NCBI GenBank assembly: GCA_020524525.2
Contig: CP129018.1
Coordinates: 3,662,001-3,726,000, forward strand
DNA: 64,000 nucleotides
Direction of reading: 5' to 3'
Origin: Bacillus tianshenii
GTDB taxonomy: Bacteria; Bacillota; Bacilli; Bacillales; Bacillaceae_N
Position numbers and translations under genes: made by a program. Of this stretch, positions 41,189 through 50,803 are shown piece by piece. The stretch's first letter is position 1, and each line of letters begins with the position of its first letter. The notes beneath the pieces were generated by a model that ran no database searches, was not told the origin of the DNA, and worked only from the letters and a program-made list of their open reading frames with translations.

Positions 41189-42250
41189 ATGTGGTGGAAA
41201 GGTTCAGTGTTTAAATACTTAACAATATCAGTCCTAATCCTTATTATTGTCCTGTTGTTAGGAGAGATCGAGTACGTCTGGACACTGGTGACAAGCGTGA
41301 TATTTGCAATCATGTTACCGCTAATATTATCTGGGTTATTTTACTATTTATTAAGGCCTAGTGTTTACCAATTATCTAAAAAACTATCAAGGACACTCTC
41401 TGTGTTATCGGTTTTTCTATTATTAATAGGAATTCTCTTCTTAGTAGGGTTCTTTGTCGGTCCTACTTTTAGTCAGCAATTTCAAGAGCTTACCAACAAG
41501 TTTCCAGAGCAGGTGAAAGAGCTTTCGAAGGAAACAAAGGATGCCATGAATAAAGAGCAGTCTCCAATGAGTTTTTATGAATTGAAAAGTAAAGCTGGAG
41601 AGCTTGGGGGAAAGTTTTTTTCTTATTTAGATGAGCTGTTACCTAAATTTTTAAAGGTGTTGACTACAGTTCTCGTTTCTATTATAACAGCGCCCTTTAT
41701 CTTGTTTTTTCTATTAAGGGATGATTATCTTCTTCGTCCAAATTTAATGAGGGCAGTGCCATCATCAAGGCAGGAAGAAGGGGATCGATTACTGAAACAG
41801 ATTGATGATTCGCTTTCTTCTTATGTACGCTCCCAAGCCCTCATAGCGATAACAGATGGGACTTTAATGTTTATTGGTTATTTAATTATTGGGTTATCTT
41901 ATCCGTTACCGCTCGCTTTATTTACTGTCATTTTTGCTGTTGTTCCATTTTTAGGTCCATTGCTTGGAGTTATCCCTGCATTGGCCGTCGCAATGTTAGA
42001 ATCTCCATCTCTTGCTTTGCAAACGTTAATTGTTTTTGCAGTCACACAGCAATTGGAAGGGAACTTAGTTGCTCCACTTGTCATGAATAAACAACTTCGG
42101 ATTCATCCGCTAACCGTTATTTTCTTATTATTAGGCGCTGGTGCATTTAAAGGATTCTTAGCAATTGTGCTTGCGATCCCAGTTTACATTGTATTAAAAG
42201 TCACTGCGAAAAACCTGTACCGCTTTTATTTGCTTACAAAAGAGGAATGA
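41189..42250 (+). CDS. AI-2E transporter family (TqsA/UPF0118) membrane protein
   Basis: Integral membrane protein of 353 aa with seven to eight helices. Family marks are the paired N-terminal helices, the long extracellular helical stretch (residues ~90-150), the PSSRQEEGDRLLKQIDDSLSSYVRSQALIA segment, and the C-terminal FLGPLLGVIPA and QQLEGNLVAPLVMNKQLRIHPLTV motifs. Members include AI-2 exporters and Na+/H+ antiporters, so the substrate is not fixed. A sigma-B-like promoter upstream suggests general stress control. A TVP38 gene follows at 31 bp. Confidence 0.87.
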   Translation: MWWKGSVFKYLTISVLILIIVLLLGEIEYVWTLVTSVIFAIMLPLILSGLFYYLLRPSVYQLSKKLSRTLSVLSVFLLLIGILFLVGFFVGPTFSQQFQELTNKFPEQVKELSKETKDAMNKEQSPMSFYELKSKAGELGGKFFSYLDELLPKFLKVLTTVLVSIITAPFILFFLLRDDYLLRPNLMRAVPSSRQEEGDRLLKQIDDSLSSYVRSQALIAITDGTLMFIGYLIIGLSYPLPLALFTVIFAVVPFLGPLLGVIPALAVAMLESPSLALQTLIVFAVTQQLEGNLVAPLVMNKQLRIHPLTVIFLLLGAGAFKGFLAIVLAIPVYIVLKVTAKNLYRFYLLTKEE

Positions 42251-42281
42251 CAGCCTATTACGAAAGAGAAGGAACGTGAAG

Positions 42282-43007
42282 ATGACTTGGAGAAAAGCAT
42301 TATCAAGAATGATCAAGAATGAAGGTAACCGAAAGAAAATATATAAATGGATAGGTATCTTTTTCTTATTTGTAGGTATGGTATTAGCTAACAAATTTCT
42401 TTTTCACCTTACACCTGAGAAGTTAAATGATTGGATTCAGCAATCACCTATACCAGCGCCATTATTATATATTTTAGTTTTTGGGATCCGTTCTCTATTG
42501 CTTTTGCCAATTACAATTTTCCTTATAACTGGTGGGCTGCTATTTCCGTGGTATATAGCGATTCTCTATACCCTTATAGGGGTGACATTTAGCGCAATGG
42601 TTTCTCTTGCGGTCATTCGTGGGTTTGGAAAAGGTTTTCAACTCGACAAGCAAAAGAATGTAAGTGCATTAATGGAAGAAGTCAAAGGGGATGGTTTCAG
42701 AACGATCTTGTTCTTACGTTTGCTTCCGGGGATCAATTATGACTTTATGACCTATATATGTGCAAAAACAGGAGTCAGCTGGTGGAAGTATGCGGCAGCC
42801 TCATTGATTGGAGCCATTCCTAGTACGGTATTATATATTTCAATCGGTTATAGTCTTTTTTCTTTTGATTTAAAAAGTGTTCTCATAATTGGAGTTTCCT
42901 TCATCTTCCTTCTTCTAGTTGGTTGGAATATAAACAAGAAACTTTCTCATAAAGTAGATCTTTCGAAAATAAAAAGAGAAGTTAAGAAGCTTATGAATTT
43001 TAAGTAA
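42282..43007 (+). CDS. TVP38/TMEM64 (DedA-related) family membrane protein
   Basis: Membrane protein of 241 aa with about five helices. The VTT/SNARE-associated core is visible: SLLLLPITIFLITGGLLFPWYIAILYTLIGVTFSAMVSLAVIRGFGKGF, then FLRLLPGINYDFMTYICAKTGVSWWKYAAASLIGAIPSTVLYISIG. Relatives act as lipid scramblases or flippases. It probably shares a transcript with the AI-2E-type gene. ATG 42282 is preferred to GTG 42276 because AAGGA is then eight bases away. Confidence 0.85.
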   Translation: MTWRKALSRMIKNEGNRKKIYKWIGIFFLFVGMVLANKFLFHLTPEKLNDWIQQSPIPAPLLYILVFGIRSLLLLPITIFLITGGLLFPWYIAILYTLIGVTFSAMVSLAVIRGFGKGFQLDKQKNVSALMEEVKGDGFRTILFLRLLPGINYDFMTYICAKTGVSWWKYAAASLIGAIPSTVLYISIGYSLFSFDLKSVLIIGVSFIFLLLVGWNINKKLSHKVDLSKIKREVKKLMNFK

Positions 43008-43162
43008 TAGGAAATAATAAATGAATAAGAAAAAATAGGAAATAACATCAAGTAAATTAAAGAAGTTTTTAAATAGGTATAAATAAGGTAGATTTGTGGT
43101 ATAGACATGAAAGTAAATGAATATTAATTGGCTTGTTATTGGAAAAAGGAGGATATCGTTCG

Positions 43163-43924
43163 ATGTTGCTTGAATATGGCTGGGTTCTATTAGTGCTTGT
43201 TGCATTAGAAGGACTTTTAGCCGCTGATAATGCACTTGTACTGGCGATAATGGTAAAGCACCTTCCAGAAGAACAGCGGAAAAAAGCGTTATTCTATGGG
43301 TTATTCGGGGCATTTATCTTTCGCTTCGGTTCTCTCTTTGTCATTTCATTCTTGGTGGATGTTTGGCAAGTACAAGCAATTGGAGCAGCGTACTTATTAT
43401 TTATTTCGATCAATCATATTTTCAAAAAGTTTGTTAAGAAGAAAGATGATCATAAGCAAGAAGAAAAAGCAGAAAAACATAAAGGAGGATTGTGGTCAAC
43501 TGTCTTTAAGGTTGAGCTTGCAGATATTGCATTTGCGGTTGATTCAATTTTAGCTGCTGTTGCCTTAGCAGTCTCGCTGCCTGAATCACCGTTGCCTGAG
43601 ATTGGTGGGCTGGATGGCGGAAAGTTTCTCGTTATCTTAACTGGCGGCTTTATTGGCCTTGTCATTATGCGTTTTGCGGCAAACTTTTTCGTAAAGTTGC
43701 TGAAAAGTCGACCTGGATTAGAGCTGGCTGCATTCATTATCGTTGGCTGGGTCGGTATTAAATTGGTCGTTCATACGTTATCCCATCCTGAATTAGCAAT
43801 TTTGCCTGTTCATTTTGCTGAATCAACAGCTTGGAAAGCTACCTTCTATATTGTATTAGTTCTTATCGCGCTAGGTGGTTGGTTCTTATCTTCAAAAAAA
43901 GAAGAAGAGGCAACAGACTATTAA
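43163..43924 (+). CDS. TerC family membrane protein
   Basis: Integral membrane protein of 253 aa with seven to eight helices. Conserved acidic residues are in ALEGLLAADNALVLAIMVKHLP and in VELADIAFAVDSILAAVALA, the two TerC signature segments. In Bacillus, TerC proteins help export manganese and metallate secreted enzymes. No yybP-ykoY manganese riboswitch is seen in the 155 bp upstream. ATG 43163 follows AAAGGAGGATATCGTTCG. Confidence 0.88.
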   Translation: MLLEYGWVLLVLVALEGLLAADNALVLAIMVKHLPEEQRKKALFYGLFGAFIFRFGSLFVISFLVDVWQVQAIGAAYLLFISINHIFKKFVKKKDDHKQEEKAEKHKGGLWSTVFKVELADIAFAVDSILAAVALAVSLPESPLPEIGGLDGGKFLVILTGGFIGLVIMRFAANFFVKLLKSRPGLELAAFIIVGWVGIKLVVHTLSHPELAILPVHFAESTAWKATFYIVLVLIALGGWFLSSKKEEEATDY

Positions 43925-43930
43925 TGAAGC

Positions 43931-43959
43931 AGAGTGGCCTTGAGGCTGCTCTTTTTTTT
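43931..43959 (+). terminator. Terminator after terC-like gene
   Basis: AGAGTGGCC pairs with GGCTGCTCT around TTGA and is followed by a T run. Confidence 0.75.
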
Positions 43960-44027
43960 CGTACATTGAAAAATGAAAACTTGATGCTAGAGCGCTACAA
44001 TAGAAGTGAGAAAAAGGGGGATGGAGA

Positions 44028-45011
44028 ATGCACAAAGATGAACATGTCGTTATCGTCGGAGCGGGGCTTGCAGGTATAATGGCTGCCAAAACATTGCGGC
44101 AAAAAGGATTTCAACACGTAACAATGATTGATAAGAGCAAAAGTGTTGGTGGTCGTCTTGCAACACGTAGAATTGAAAATGGAAAAGCCGACCATGGAGC
44201 ACAGTTTTTTACTGTAAGAACGGAGACACTTCAAACATCGGTTGATGAATGGATAGAGAATGGCTGGATAAGAGAGTGGTTTGGGAGCCGTCATAAGCGT
44301 TATATGGGAATAGGCGGAATGAATACCTTTGCTAAGAATCTAGCAATGGAACTCGACGGAAAGTTAAATAAAAAGGTCGTTAAAGTTGACCAGTTAAATA
44401 AAGGTTATCAAATACATACAGAAGATGGGGAAATTATCGACGCAGGTGCTGTCATTATGACACCGCCGGCTCCACAGGTAGAGCAGTTAATTGATAGCGG
44501 GAACTTGGAAATATCCCAGGAATTACGAAAGAAGCTTTCACAGATTACATTTCACCCGTGCTTTGTTGGATTGTTCCACCTTCAGCAATCGAGCGATTTG
44601 CCAAGCATAGGGCACGAGCAAAAGGGGCTGCCGGTTGAAATCGAACGGATTGTGGATCATGAAAAGAAGGGGATTTCAGCAATTCCTACGATTAGTGTCT
44701 ATATGAAGGGTAATTGGAGTATGGAGCATTTTGAAGAAAGTGATGAAGCCGTGTTAGAACAAATTAAAGCTCTTGTAAAAGGTTATGTGAGTATTGAACA
44801 CATTCAATCTGAGCAACTAAAGCGCTGGCGTTATGCCGAAACAGCTCAGCCGCTTCATCAGCCCTATTTAGATATGGGGTTAGATGCTCCGTTCCTTGTC
44901 GCGGGAGATGCTTTCCTGCACGAAGACGATGAAGCAGGGCGAACAAGGTTTGAAAGTGCTTTTCTATCTGGCATCGCCGCTGCAGAAGCATTAGCAGAAA
45001 AAATAAAATAA
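44028..45011 (+). CDS. Renalase-like FAD-dependent amine oxidoreductase
   Basis: Flavoprotein of 327 aa. The dinucleotide motif is VIVGAGLAGIMAAKTL, followed by GGRLATRR and DHGAQFFTVR, both typical of renalase-like proteins; the C-terminal FAD site is FLVAGDAFLHEDD. Bacterial renalases oxidise isomeric dihydro-NAD(P)H forms, but other amine oxidoreductases share this layout. Start follows AAAGGGGGATGGAG. It appears monocistronic. Confidence 0.8.
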   Translation: MHKDEHVVIVGAGLAGIMAAKTLRQKGFQHVTMIDKSKSVGGRLATRRIENGKADHGAQFFTVRTETLQTSVDEWIENGWIREWFGSRHKRYMGIGGMNTFAKNLAMELDGKLNKKVVKVDQLNKGYQIHTEDGEIIDAGAVIMTPPAPQVEQLIDSGNLEISQELRKKLSQITFHPCFVGLFHLQQSSDLPSIGHEQKGLPVEIERIVDHEKKGISAIPTISVYMKGNWSMEHFEESDEAVLEQIKALVKGYVSIEHIQSEQLKRWRYAETAQPLHQPYLDMGLDAPFLVAGDAFLHEDDEAGRTRFESAFLSGIAAAEALAEKIK

Positions 45012-45081
45012 TATCAGAATATCGTTAAAGGTGTTAGAATAGACGTCATATGAATTTGAAAGATAGAAGAGGACGTTTATT

Positions 45082-46452
45082 ATGTATCCGACAACAACAA
45101 TAAAAGAAAAGATTTTATTATTTGTAAAGGTCATGTGGCCGGTGCTTGTTACGCAAATTAGTCTGTATGCGATGAGCTTATTCGATACAATTATGTCAGG
45201 AAAAGCAGGAACAGAAGATTTAGCAGGTGTAGCAATCGGTTCGAGCCTTTGGATGCCTATTTTTACAGGATTGAGTGGTATTTTGTTAGCTGTTACTCCA
45301 ATTGTGGCGCAGTATGTAGGGGCAGGACAGCAGCATCGAATTCGAAATGCGGTTACACAAGGTGTCTATCTATCCGTTGTTTTATCTGTGATTATCATTA
45401 TAGGCGGGGCATTTGTACTCGACCCAATTTTAGGTTTAATGGATATTACTTCTGATGTTCGCTATATCGCAAAACACTACCTAATAGGTCTTGCATTCGG
45501 GATAGTTCCGTTATTTATTGGAAATGTGTTGCGTAACTTTTATGATGCTCTCGGCTATACAAGAATTACGATGGTCGTTATTTTGTCAGCTGTGCCGGTG
45601 AATATTTTGTTTAACTATGCGTTAATCTTTGGGAAGTTCGGATTGCCTGAACTCGGTGGAATTGGTGCCGGCTATGCGACGTCGATTACGTATTGGTGTA
45701 TCTTGGGGGTCAACTTGCTTGTTGTTTTTCGCTTCTCCAAGATTGCTGTTTATCGGTTGTTTCGGGAAAAAGTTCGCCCATCATTATCATCATGGATTGA
45801 GCAATTAAAGGTCGGCGTTCCAATCGGCTTATCAATCTTCTTTGAAGTAAGTATCTTTGCAGCTGTTACGCTCTTAATGAGTCAATTTAATACAAACACA
45901 ATTGCAGCTCATCAGGCGGCATTGAACTTTGCATCGTTAATCTTTATGATCCCGTTAAGTATTTCAATGGCTTTAACGATTGCGGTAGGGTATGAAGTAG
46001 GGGGCAAACGGATTCAGCATGCGATGCAGTATAGCAAGATTGGTGTCAGCATGGCAATTGGTATTTTATTAGTTTGTGCTGGAGGCCTGTACATTTTCAG
46101 AGAGCAGATTGCGATGCTATATACAGAAGATCCAGAAGTGATTGCACTTGCAAAGAAATTTTTGATTTTCGCGATCTTCTATCAGCTTTCTGATGCAGCG
46201 CAAGCCTCGATTCAAGGCGTGCTTCGCGGATTTAAAGATGTAACGGTCCCATTCTTTATGGCGCTTATCTCATATTGGGCAATCGGCCTGCCGACTGGTT
46301 TTGTTCTCGCTAACTATACAGCACTTGAACCGTTTGGCTACTGGGTCGGTATCACCGTTGGATTAACATCAGCTGCGCTTGGTTTTGCGGGCAGGTTAAT
46401 GCATACACGGCGGAAAGTGCGAAAAGAAATAAGAAAGGAAGTCGTTGTATAA
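45082..46452 (+). CDS. MATE family efflux transporter
   Basis: Multidrug and toxin extrusion protein of 456 aa with twelve helices in two bundles. It begins with WPVLVTQISLYAMSLFDTIMSGKAGTEDLAGVAIGSSLW, the typical first bundle, and repeats the pattern near residue 245 (GVPIGLSIFFEVSIFAAVTLLMSQFNTNTIAAHQAALNFASLIF). It resembles NorM-type cation-coupled exporters. Substrates are not inferable. Confidence 0.9.
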   Translation: MYPTTTIKEKILLFVKVMWPVLVTQISLYAMSLFDTIMSGKAGTEDLAGVAIGSSLWMPIFTGLSGILLAVTPIVAQYVGAGQQHRIRNAVTQGVYLSVVLSVIIIIGGAFVLDPILGLMDITSDVRYIAKHYLIGLAFGIVPLFIGNVLRNFYDALGYTRITMVVILSAVPVNILFNYALIFGKFGLPELGGIGAGYATSITYWCILGVNLLVVFRFSKIAVYRLFREKVRPSLSSWIEQLKVGVPIGLSIFFEVSIFAAVTLLMSQFNTNTIAAHQAALNFASLIFMIPLSISMALTIAVGYEVGGKRIQHAMQYSKIGVSMAIGILLVCAGGLYIFREQIAMLYTEDPEVIALAKKFLIFAIFYQLSDAAQASIQGVLRGFKDVTVPFFMALISYWAIGLPTGFVLANYTALEPFGYWVGITVGLTSAALGFAGRLMHTRRKVRKEIRKEVVV

Positions 46453-46483
46453 CCTCACTGTCAAAAGCAGTGGGGTTTTTTAC
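46449..46483 (+). terminator. Terminator after MATE gene
   Basis: AACCTCACTG pairs with CAGTGGGGTT and is followed by six T residues. Confidence 0.85.
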
Positions 46484-46559
46484 GTGAAAAATTCGTAAAT
46501 GGTCTCTTAAAATGATGTTCATCTAGTATGATAGTAGAAAAGGCAGTACAGGAGGGCCT

Positions 46560-47828
46560 ATGGATAAAAAGAAGGTGCTAAGCTGGTGTCTGTATGATTG
46601 GGGAAATTCTGCATTTGCCGCAACCGTTATGGCAGCTGTGTTGCCTGTTTATTACTATGACGTAGCAGCAAAAGGCCTTGATAAAAACCTCGCTACTTCA
46701 TATTGGGGCTACTCTCAGTCGATTGCAGTGTTAATTGTTGCACTATTATCACCAATTTTAGGAGCGATTGCTGATCATTCTGGTTCTAAGAAAGCTTTCT
46801 TACGATTTTTTGCGTATATGGGCATGATTGCAAGCTTTCTAATGGCGTTTATTGGAGAAGGGGACTACGTATTTGCTTCATTGTTGATGATCTTTGGGAC
46901 AATCGGCTTTTCAGGCGGGAATGTATTCTATGATTCACTGTTGCCGGATGTGGCGCCGCGAGAAGAAATGGACCGTGTATCTGCACGTGGGTTTGCTTTT
47001 GGTTATCTTGGCGGCGGTATTTTGTTAGCTGTTAACTTGATGATGATTATGAAGCCGCAGTGGTTTTTTCTTCCTAATGCACAGCTTGCCACTCAACTCG
47101 CATTTGCAAGTGTCGGTATTTGGTGGTTTGCTTTTTCATTACCCCTTTTTCTTAATGTGAAAGATAGGAAGAGAGGAGCTGTGTCGAACACGTCTTATAT
47201 AAAAACAGGATTCCACCGCCTTAGGAATACATTTAAAGAAATTCATCATTACAAGCAATTATTTGTATTTTTGCTTGCCTTTTGGCTTTATAATGATGGT
47301 ATTTCAACAATTATTAAGATGGCAACAATATATGGGCGGGATATTGGAATCGGTTCAACGGATTTAATTGCTGCCTTATTAATCACACAGTTTGTCGGAA
47401 TTCCATTTTCATTTTTATTCGGTTGGCTTGCTGTGAAGATTAAAGCGAAGCGGGCTCTAATGCTTGCGTTATTCGTGTACGTACTTATTGTCATTTTCGG
47501 TTATTTCATGAGTTCAGCACTTCATTTCTATATTCTTGCGATGACGGTCGGTGTTGTACAAGGTGGGGCCCAGGCGTTAAGCCGGTCAATTTTCGGACGG
47601 ATGGTGCCGAGACATAAGGAAGCTGAGTTTTTTGGGTTTTATGGGGTTTCTTCAAAGTTTGCCGCTATCTTTGGTCCATTCGTATTTGCGATTGTTGGAC
47701 AGCTGACAGGCTCGAGCCGTTTCGGAATTGTTTCACTACTTGTTTTCTTCATAATCGGGCTTTATTTGTTAAGTAGAGTAGACATTGAGAAAGGCGAAGC
47801 GGAAGCAAAGTTAATGGAGCGAATATAA
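46560..47828 (+). CDS. UMF1/Atg22-type MFS transporter
   Basis: Membrane transporter of 422 aa with about twelve helices. The start KKKVLSWCLYDWGNSAFAATVMAAVLPVYY is the diagnostic UMF1 N-terminus (YDWGNSAF). Other family marks are GAIADHSGSKKAFL, FYDSLLPDVAP and GGAQALSRSIFGRMVPRHKEAEFFGFYGV. Members export amino acids in yeast (Atg22); the bacterial substrate is unknown. ATG follows CAGGAGGGCCT. Confidence 0.88.
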   Translation: MDKKKVLSWCLYDWGNSAFAATVMAAVLPVYYYDVAAKGLDKNLATSYWGYSQSIAVLIVALLSPILGAIADHSGSKKAFLRFFAYMGMIASFLMAFIGEGDYVFASLLMIFGTIGFSGGNVFYDSLLPDVAPREEMDRVSARGFAFGYLGGGILLAVNLMMIMKPQWFFLPNAQLATQLAFASVGIWWFAFSLPLFLNVKDRKRGAVSNTSYIKTGFHRLRNTFKEIHHYKQLFVFLLAFWLYNDGISTIIKMATIYGRDIGIGSTDLIAALLITQFVGIPFSFLFGWLAVKIKAKRALMLALFVYVLIVIFGYFMSSALHFYILAMTVGVVQGGAQALSRSIFGRMVPRHKEAEFFGFYGVSSKFAAIFGPFVFAIVGQLTGSSRFGIVSLLVFFIIGLYLLSRVDIEKGEAEAKLMERI

Positions 47829-47863
47829 AAAAAGGGCTTCGTCATTGTGGCGAAGCCCTTTAG
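47829..47863. terminator. Bidirectional terminator between UMF1-type gene and reductase gene
   Basis: AAAGGGCTTCG and CGAAGCCCTTT form a perfect 11-bp stem between convergent genes. Confidence 0.9.
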
Positions 47864-47867
47864 CATG

Positions 47868-48896
47868 TTATTTCTGATTGCGAGGTTCAGCAACCTTCAC
47901 AAGCTGTTTCCCCATGTTTTCACCTTTGAAGAGACCGAGGAAAGCTTCAGGAATTTTTTCGAAGCCTTCTGAAATTGTTTCTTCATACTTTAACTTACCT
48001 TGCTGAAGCCATTGGGCTAAATCTTTTGTTGCTTCAGGCCAGCGGTCCATATAATCTCCTACAATGAACCCTTTCATAAGAGCACGTGTTTTAATGAGTG
48101 TTGTTTGGATACGCGGTCCGATATCTTCACCTGCAGGCAGATTGTATGCTGAAATGGCTCCGCATACAGGGATACGAGAAAAATCATTCAGCTGAGTGAA
48201 AACAGCATCTGATATTTCACCACCGACATTTTCATAATAAACATCAATGCCGTTAGGGCAAGCTTGTTTAAGAGCTTCTTGCAGGTTATCTGTCTTCTTA
48301 TAATTAATTCCTTCGTCAAAGCCGAGTTCATTTTTAATATAATTGATCTTTTCATCAGCCCCGGCGATTCCGACGACATGTGCCCCTTTTATTTTGGCAA
48401 TTTGGCCGACAACAGAACCAACTGCACCGGCGGCAGCAGATACAACAACGGTTTCGCCTTCTTTTGGTTGGCCGATATCGAGTAATCCAAAGTATGCTGT
48501 AATACCTGGCATGCCAAGGATACCGAGGTATGCTGTCATTGGTGCAAGTTCAGCATCGATTTTGCGGATTTCTTTCTCGCTTGCAAGTGAATATTCCTGC
48601 CATCCGAGCATGCCGACAACAACATCTCCTTGTTGAAAGTGGTCGGATTTAGACTCGACGACTTCAGCAATAACGCCGCCAGTAATTGTTTCGTTTAATT
48701 GAAATGGTTGTACGTAAGACTTAGAGGAACTCATCCGCCCACGCATGTATGGATCGACTGATAAATAAAGTGTACGCACTAGCACCTCATTATTAGTCGG
48801 CGTTGGAATAGTACCTTCAACAAAATCAAAGTGTTCAAGGCTCGGCATATCTTCCGGTCGTTTCGCAAGTTTAATTTGCTTATTTGTTTCGCTCAT
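47868..48896 (-). CDS. NADP-dependent oxidoreductase, zinc-independent MDR family
   Basis: Cytosolic reductase of 342 aa, similar to leukotriene B4 12-hydroxydehydrogenase/YfmJ/CurA-type enzymes that reduce alkenal or enone double bonds. The N-terminal LYLSVDPYMRGRM and the GMPGITAYFGLLDIGQPKEGETVVVSAAAGAVGSVVGQIAK cofactor loop are diagnostic. YYENVGGEISDAV follows in the Rossmann domain. The second of two adjacent ATGs gives better spacing from AGGAGGG. Likely detoxifies reactive aldehydes. Confidence 0.88.
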   Translation of the reverse strand: MSETNKQIKLAKRPEDMPSLEHFDFVEGTIPTPTNNEVLVRTLYLSVDPYMRGRMSSSKSYVQPFQLNETITGGVIAEVVESKSDHFQQGDVVVGMLGWQEYSLASEKEIRKIDAELAPMTAYLGILGMPGITAYFGLLDIGQPKEGETVVVSAAAGAVGSVVGQIAKIKGAHVVGIAGADEKINYIKNELGFDEGINYKKTDNLQEALKQACPNGIDVYYENVGGEISDAVFTQLNDFSRIPVCGAISAYNLPAGEDIGPRIQTTLIKTRALMKGFIVGDYMDRWPEATKDLAQWLQQGKLKYEETISEGFEKIPEAFLGLFKGENMGKQLVKVAEPRNQK

Positions 48897-49071
48897 CATG
48901 ACCCTCCTGAAAAGTTAGAGTGGCTTTCTTAGAAAAAGCTAACATACGTTTACTTCACCTTCAAAACAAATGCTTTCACCAAGATGTTCCCTTTCTCGGA
49001 AAACCTACACATCGCAAATATGTCGTTTCTGTTAATAAAAACGTTTACATATTAAAAATGAACGTTATGGG

Positions 49072-49100
49072 TTTACAAGCGTGTGTATCCTTACTATAAT
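49072..49100 (+). promoter_or_regulatory. Sigma-A promoter of yitT-type gene
   Basis: TTTACA and TATAAT separated by 17 bp, about 63 bp before the start codon. Confidence 0.7.
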
Positions 49101-49162
49101 CCACTCTGGTAGAACAGTTCTTTGAACGGAAATAATGAAAATAAAAGAAGGAGGGTTTGGTG

Positions 49163-50011
49163 ATGAAGAAGAAGCTTTTGTCATTCCTAATCATGAATCT
49201 AGGGGCATTGTTAGTAGCCGTAAATGTTCATTTTTTCTTATCTCCTAATAACTTAGCTACAGGCGGAGTAAGTGGTCTTTCAATCCTGTTGCATCATCTG
49301 GTTCCTGGTTTATCAATTGGTCTTTTCATGATTATGGTAAATATTGCGTTGTTTATAGTTGGCTTGATTGTGCTTGGATTCAGCTTTGGGGCAAAAACAA
49401 TTTATACAAGTTTCGCTTTATCGTTTTATGTATGGCTACTAGAAATTGTAGCTCCGATAAGCCAGCCATTAAGTGATGATATTTTAATTCAATTAATAAT
49501 CGGTCAATGTATTGCAGCAAGTGGAATGGCACTTGTTTTCCACCAAAATGCCTCCACAGGCGGTACGGATATTCTCGCAATGATTTTAAATAAATATTTC
49601 TCTATCGAGGTCGGCCGGGGTGTTCTCATCTCTGACCTTGCAATTGCAACATCATCTGCGTTTGTTTTCGGAGCAGAAGTAGGGATGTATGCATTCTTTG
49701 GCGTTATCTTGAATGGCCTTGTCATTGATTACTTGCTGCAACAGCTGAATACAAACAAAGAAATCGTAATTATTAGCCGTGAAAGCGAAGAGATCAAATC
49801 ATATATTGTAAAAGAACTTGGCCGCGGGGCAACCGTTCACACAGCTAAAGGTGCGTTCACGTCTGATAACAAAGAAGTAATTACAACAATTCTTGGTCGA
49901 AAAGATTATATGAAGCTGAAGAAATATATCGGTCTTACCGATGAAAAGGCATTTATCACTGTTCACAATATGAACGAAATTCTCGGACAAAATTTCAAAC
50001 GACTTGCATAG
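49163..50011 (+). CDS. YitT family membrane protein
   Basis: Protein of 282 aa. The N-terminal ~190 residues hold five to six hydrophobic helices (AVNVHFFLSPNNLATGGVSGLSILL; MALVFHQNASTGGTDILAMIL is a hallmark). The C-terminal ~85 residues form the cytoplasmic DUF2179 domain (SREIxEIKSYIVKELGRGATVHTAKGAFTSDNKEVITTILGR pattern). Function unknown. The third possible start, ATG 49163, is used because AAGGAGGG lies before it. Confidence 0.9.
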   Translation: MKKKLLSFLIMNLGALLVAVNVHFFLSPNNLATGGVSGLSILLHHLVPGLSIGLFMIMVNIALFIVGLIVLGFSFGAKTIYTSFALSFYVWLLEIVAPISQPLSDDILIQLIIGQCIAASGMALVFHQNASTGGTDILAMILNKYFSIEVGRGVLISDLAIATSSAFVFGAEVGMYAFFGVILNGLVIDYLLQQLNTNKEIVIISRESEEIKSYIVKELGRGATVHTAKGAFTSDNKEVITTILGRKDYMKLKKYIGLTDEKAFITVHNMNEILGQNFKRLA

Positions 50012-50015
50012 CGTT

Positions 50016-50047
50016 GAACCGCTTCCTATTTGGGAGCGGTTCTTTTA
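50016..50047 (+). terminator. Terminator after yitT-type gene
   Basis: GAACCGCTTCC pairs with GGGAGCGGTTC and is followed by T residues. Confidence 0.8.
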
Positions 50048-50105
50048 TATAACGAAACATTCATGTCACTCCGATCGTTAGTATGAGAGAAGGGAGGGAT
50101 GGAAG

Positions 50106-50723
50106 ATGAAGATGCTTAAAGGTGCGTTAGTCTTGCTATTAATACTGACCACGGCTTGTTCCAATACTGAAGAAACGGAAAAGCAAGAAGAAAAAGTCAT
50201 GAACGAAACAAGTGTCACAGTTGAACCTTATGCATTATCCGATAAAGAACAATTACTAGTTTCAAAAACAGGTATCGATTATAGTGAATTTTTTCTGTTA
50301 AACGGAAAGGTGGCAAATACAGAGAATATTATTTACGAATTAGTTGAATTTAAAAATGGAGGAAATGAAAAAGTCATCATGAGTTCACAAGGCAATCCGG
50401 AAGAATATAAGGATGAACTGCTTTCATTTGTAACCAATACGTTACCAACAAACAATCAAATGGAAATGATCCTAGGTACACCAGGTGGTTCGAGCGGCAC
50501 AGATGTCAGTCCAATCATGTCTTCATGGACTTCAGGTAAACTCCTAGAGGATAAAGTCAAACTTGCAAAAGAGAAACCACTCTATATCGCAGGCTGGGCA
50601 GGAACCTCGAAAAACAGCTTAAGAGGCCTCTCTTCTGCAGCCAACGGCGAATTGCCACAAGGTGTTAAAGAAGCTGAAGTGGCTTATTTATATCGGCTGC
50701 GATTGGTTGATAGTAACAAATAG
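50106..50723 (+). CDS. Predicted lipoprotein of unknown function
   Basis: Protein of 205 aa. The signal MKMLKGALVLLLILTTAC ends in a lipobox with Cys18, followed by a Glu-rich linker. The mature part has no family I recognise; it contains LGTPGGSSGTDVSPIMSSW in the middle and looks like a mixed alpha/beta domain. It should be anchored to the outer face of the membrane. The following gene has its own promoter, so it is probably monocistronic. Confidence 0.65.
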   Translation: MKMLKGALVLLLILTTACSNTEETEKQEEKVMNETSVTVEPYALSDKEQLLVSKTGIDYSEFFLLNGKVANTENIIYELVEFKNGGNEKVIMSSQGNPEEYKDELLSFVTNTLPTNNQMEMILGTPGGSSGTDVSPIMSSWTSGKLLEDKVKLAKEKPLYIAGWAGTSKNSLRGLSSAANGELPQGVKEAEVAYLYRLRLVDSNK

Positions 50724-50739
50724 AAATGTTTAAAATTAC

Positions 50740-50768
50740 TTGCACAAATTATTAGAAAACTCTATGAT
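50740..50768 (+). promoter_or_regulatory. Promoter of the ABC-F leader transcript
   Basis: TTGCAC (50740-50745) and TATGAT (50763-50768) separated by exactly 17 bp. Transcription would start near 50775, giving a leader of about 370 nt before the ABC-F start. Confidence 0.7.
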
Positions 50769-50803
50769 AAGAATAACTACGTTTACAAGGAGGTGGGGAA
50801 GAG

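Noticed and set aside
43008-43162. Possible yybP-ykoY manganese riboswitch before the terC-like gene
   Set aside because: The region is only 155 bp and very AT-rich, and shows none of the conserved GC-rich loops of that riboswitch.
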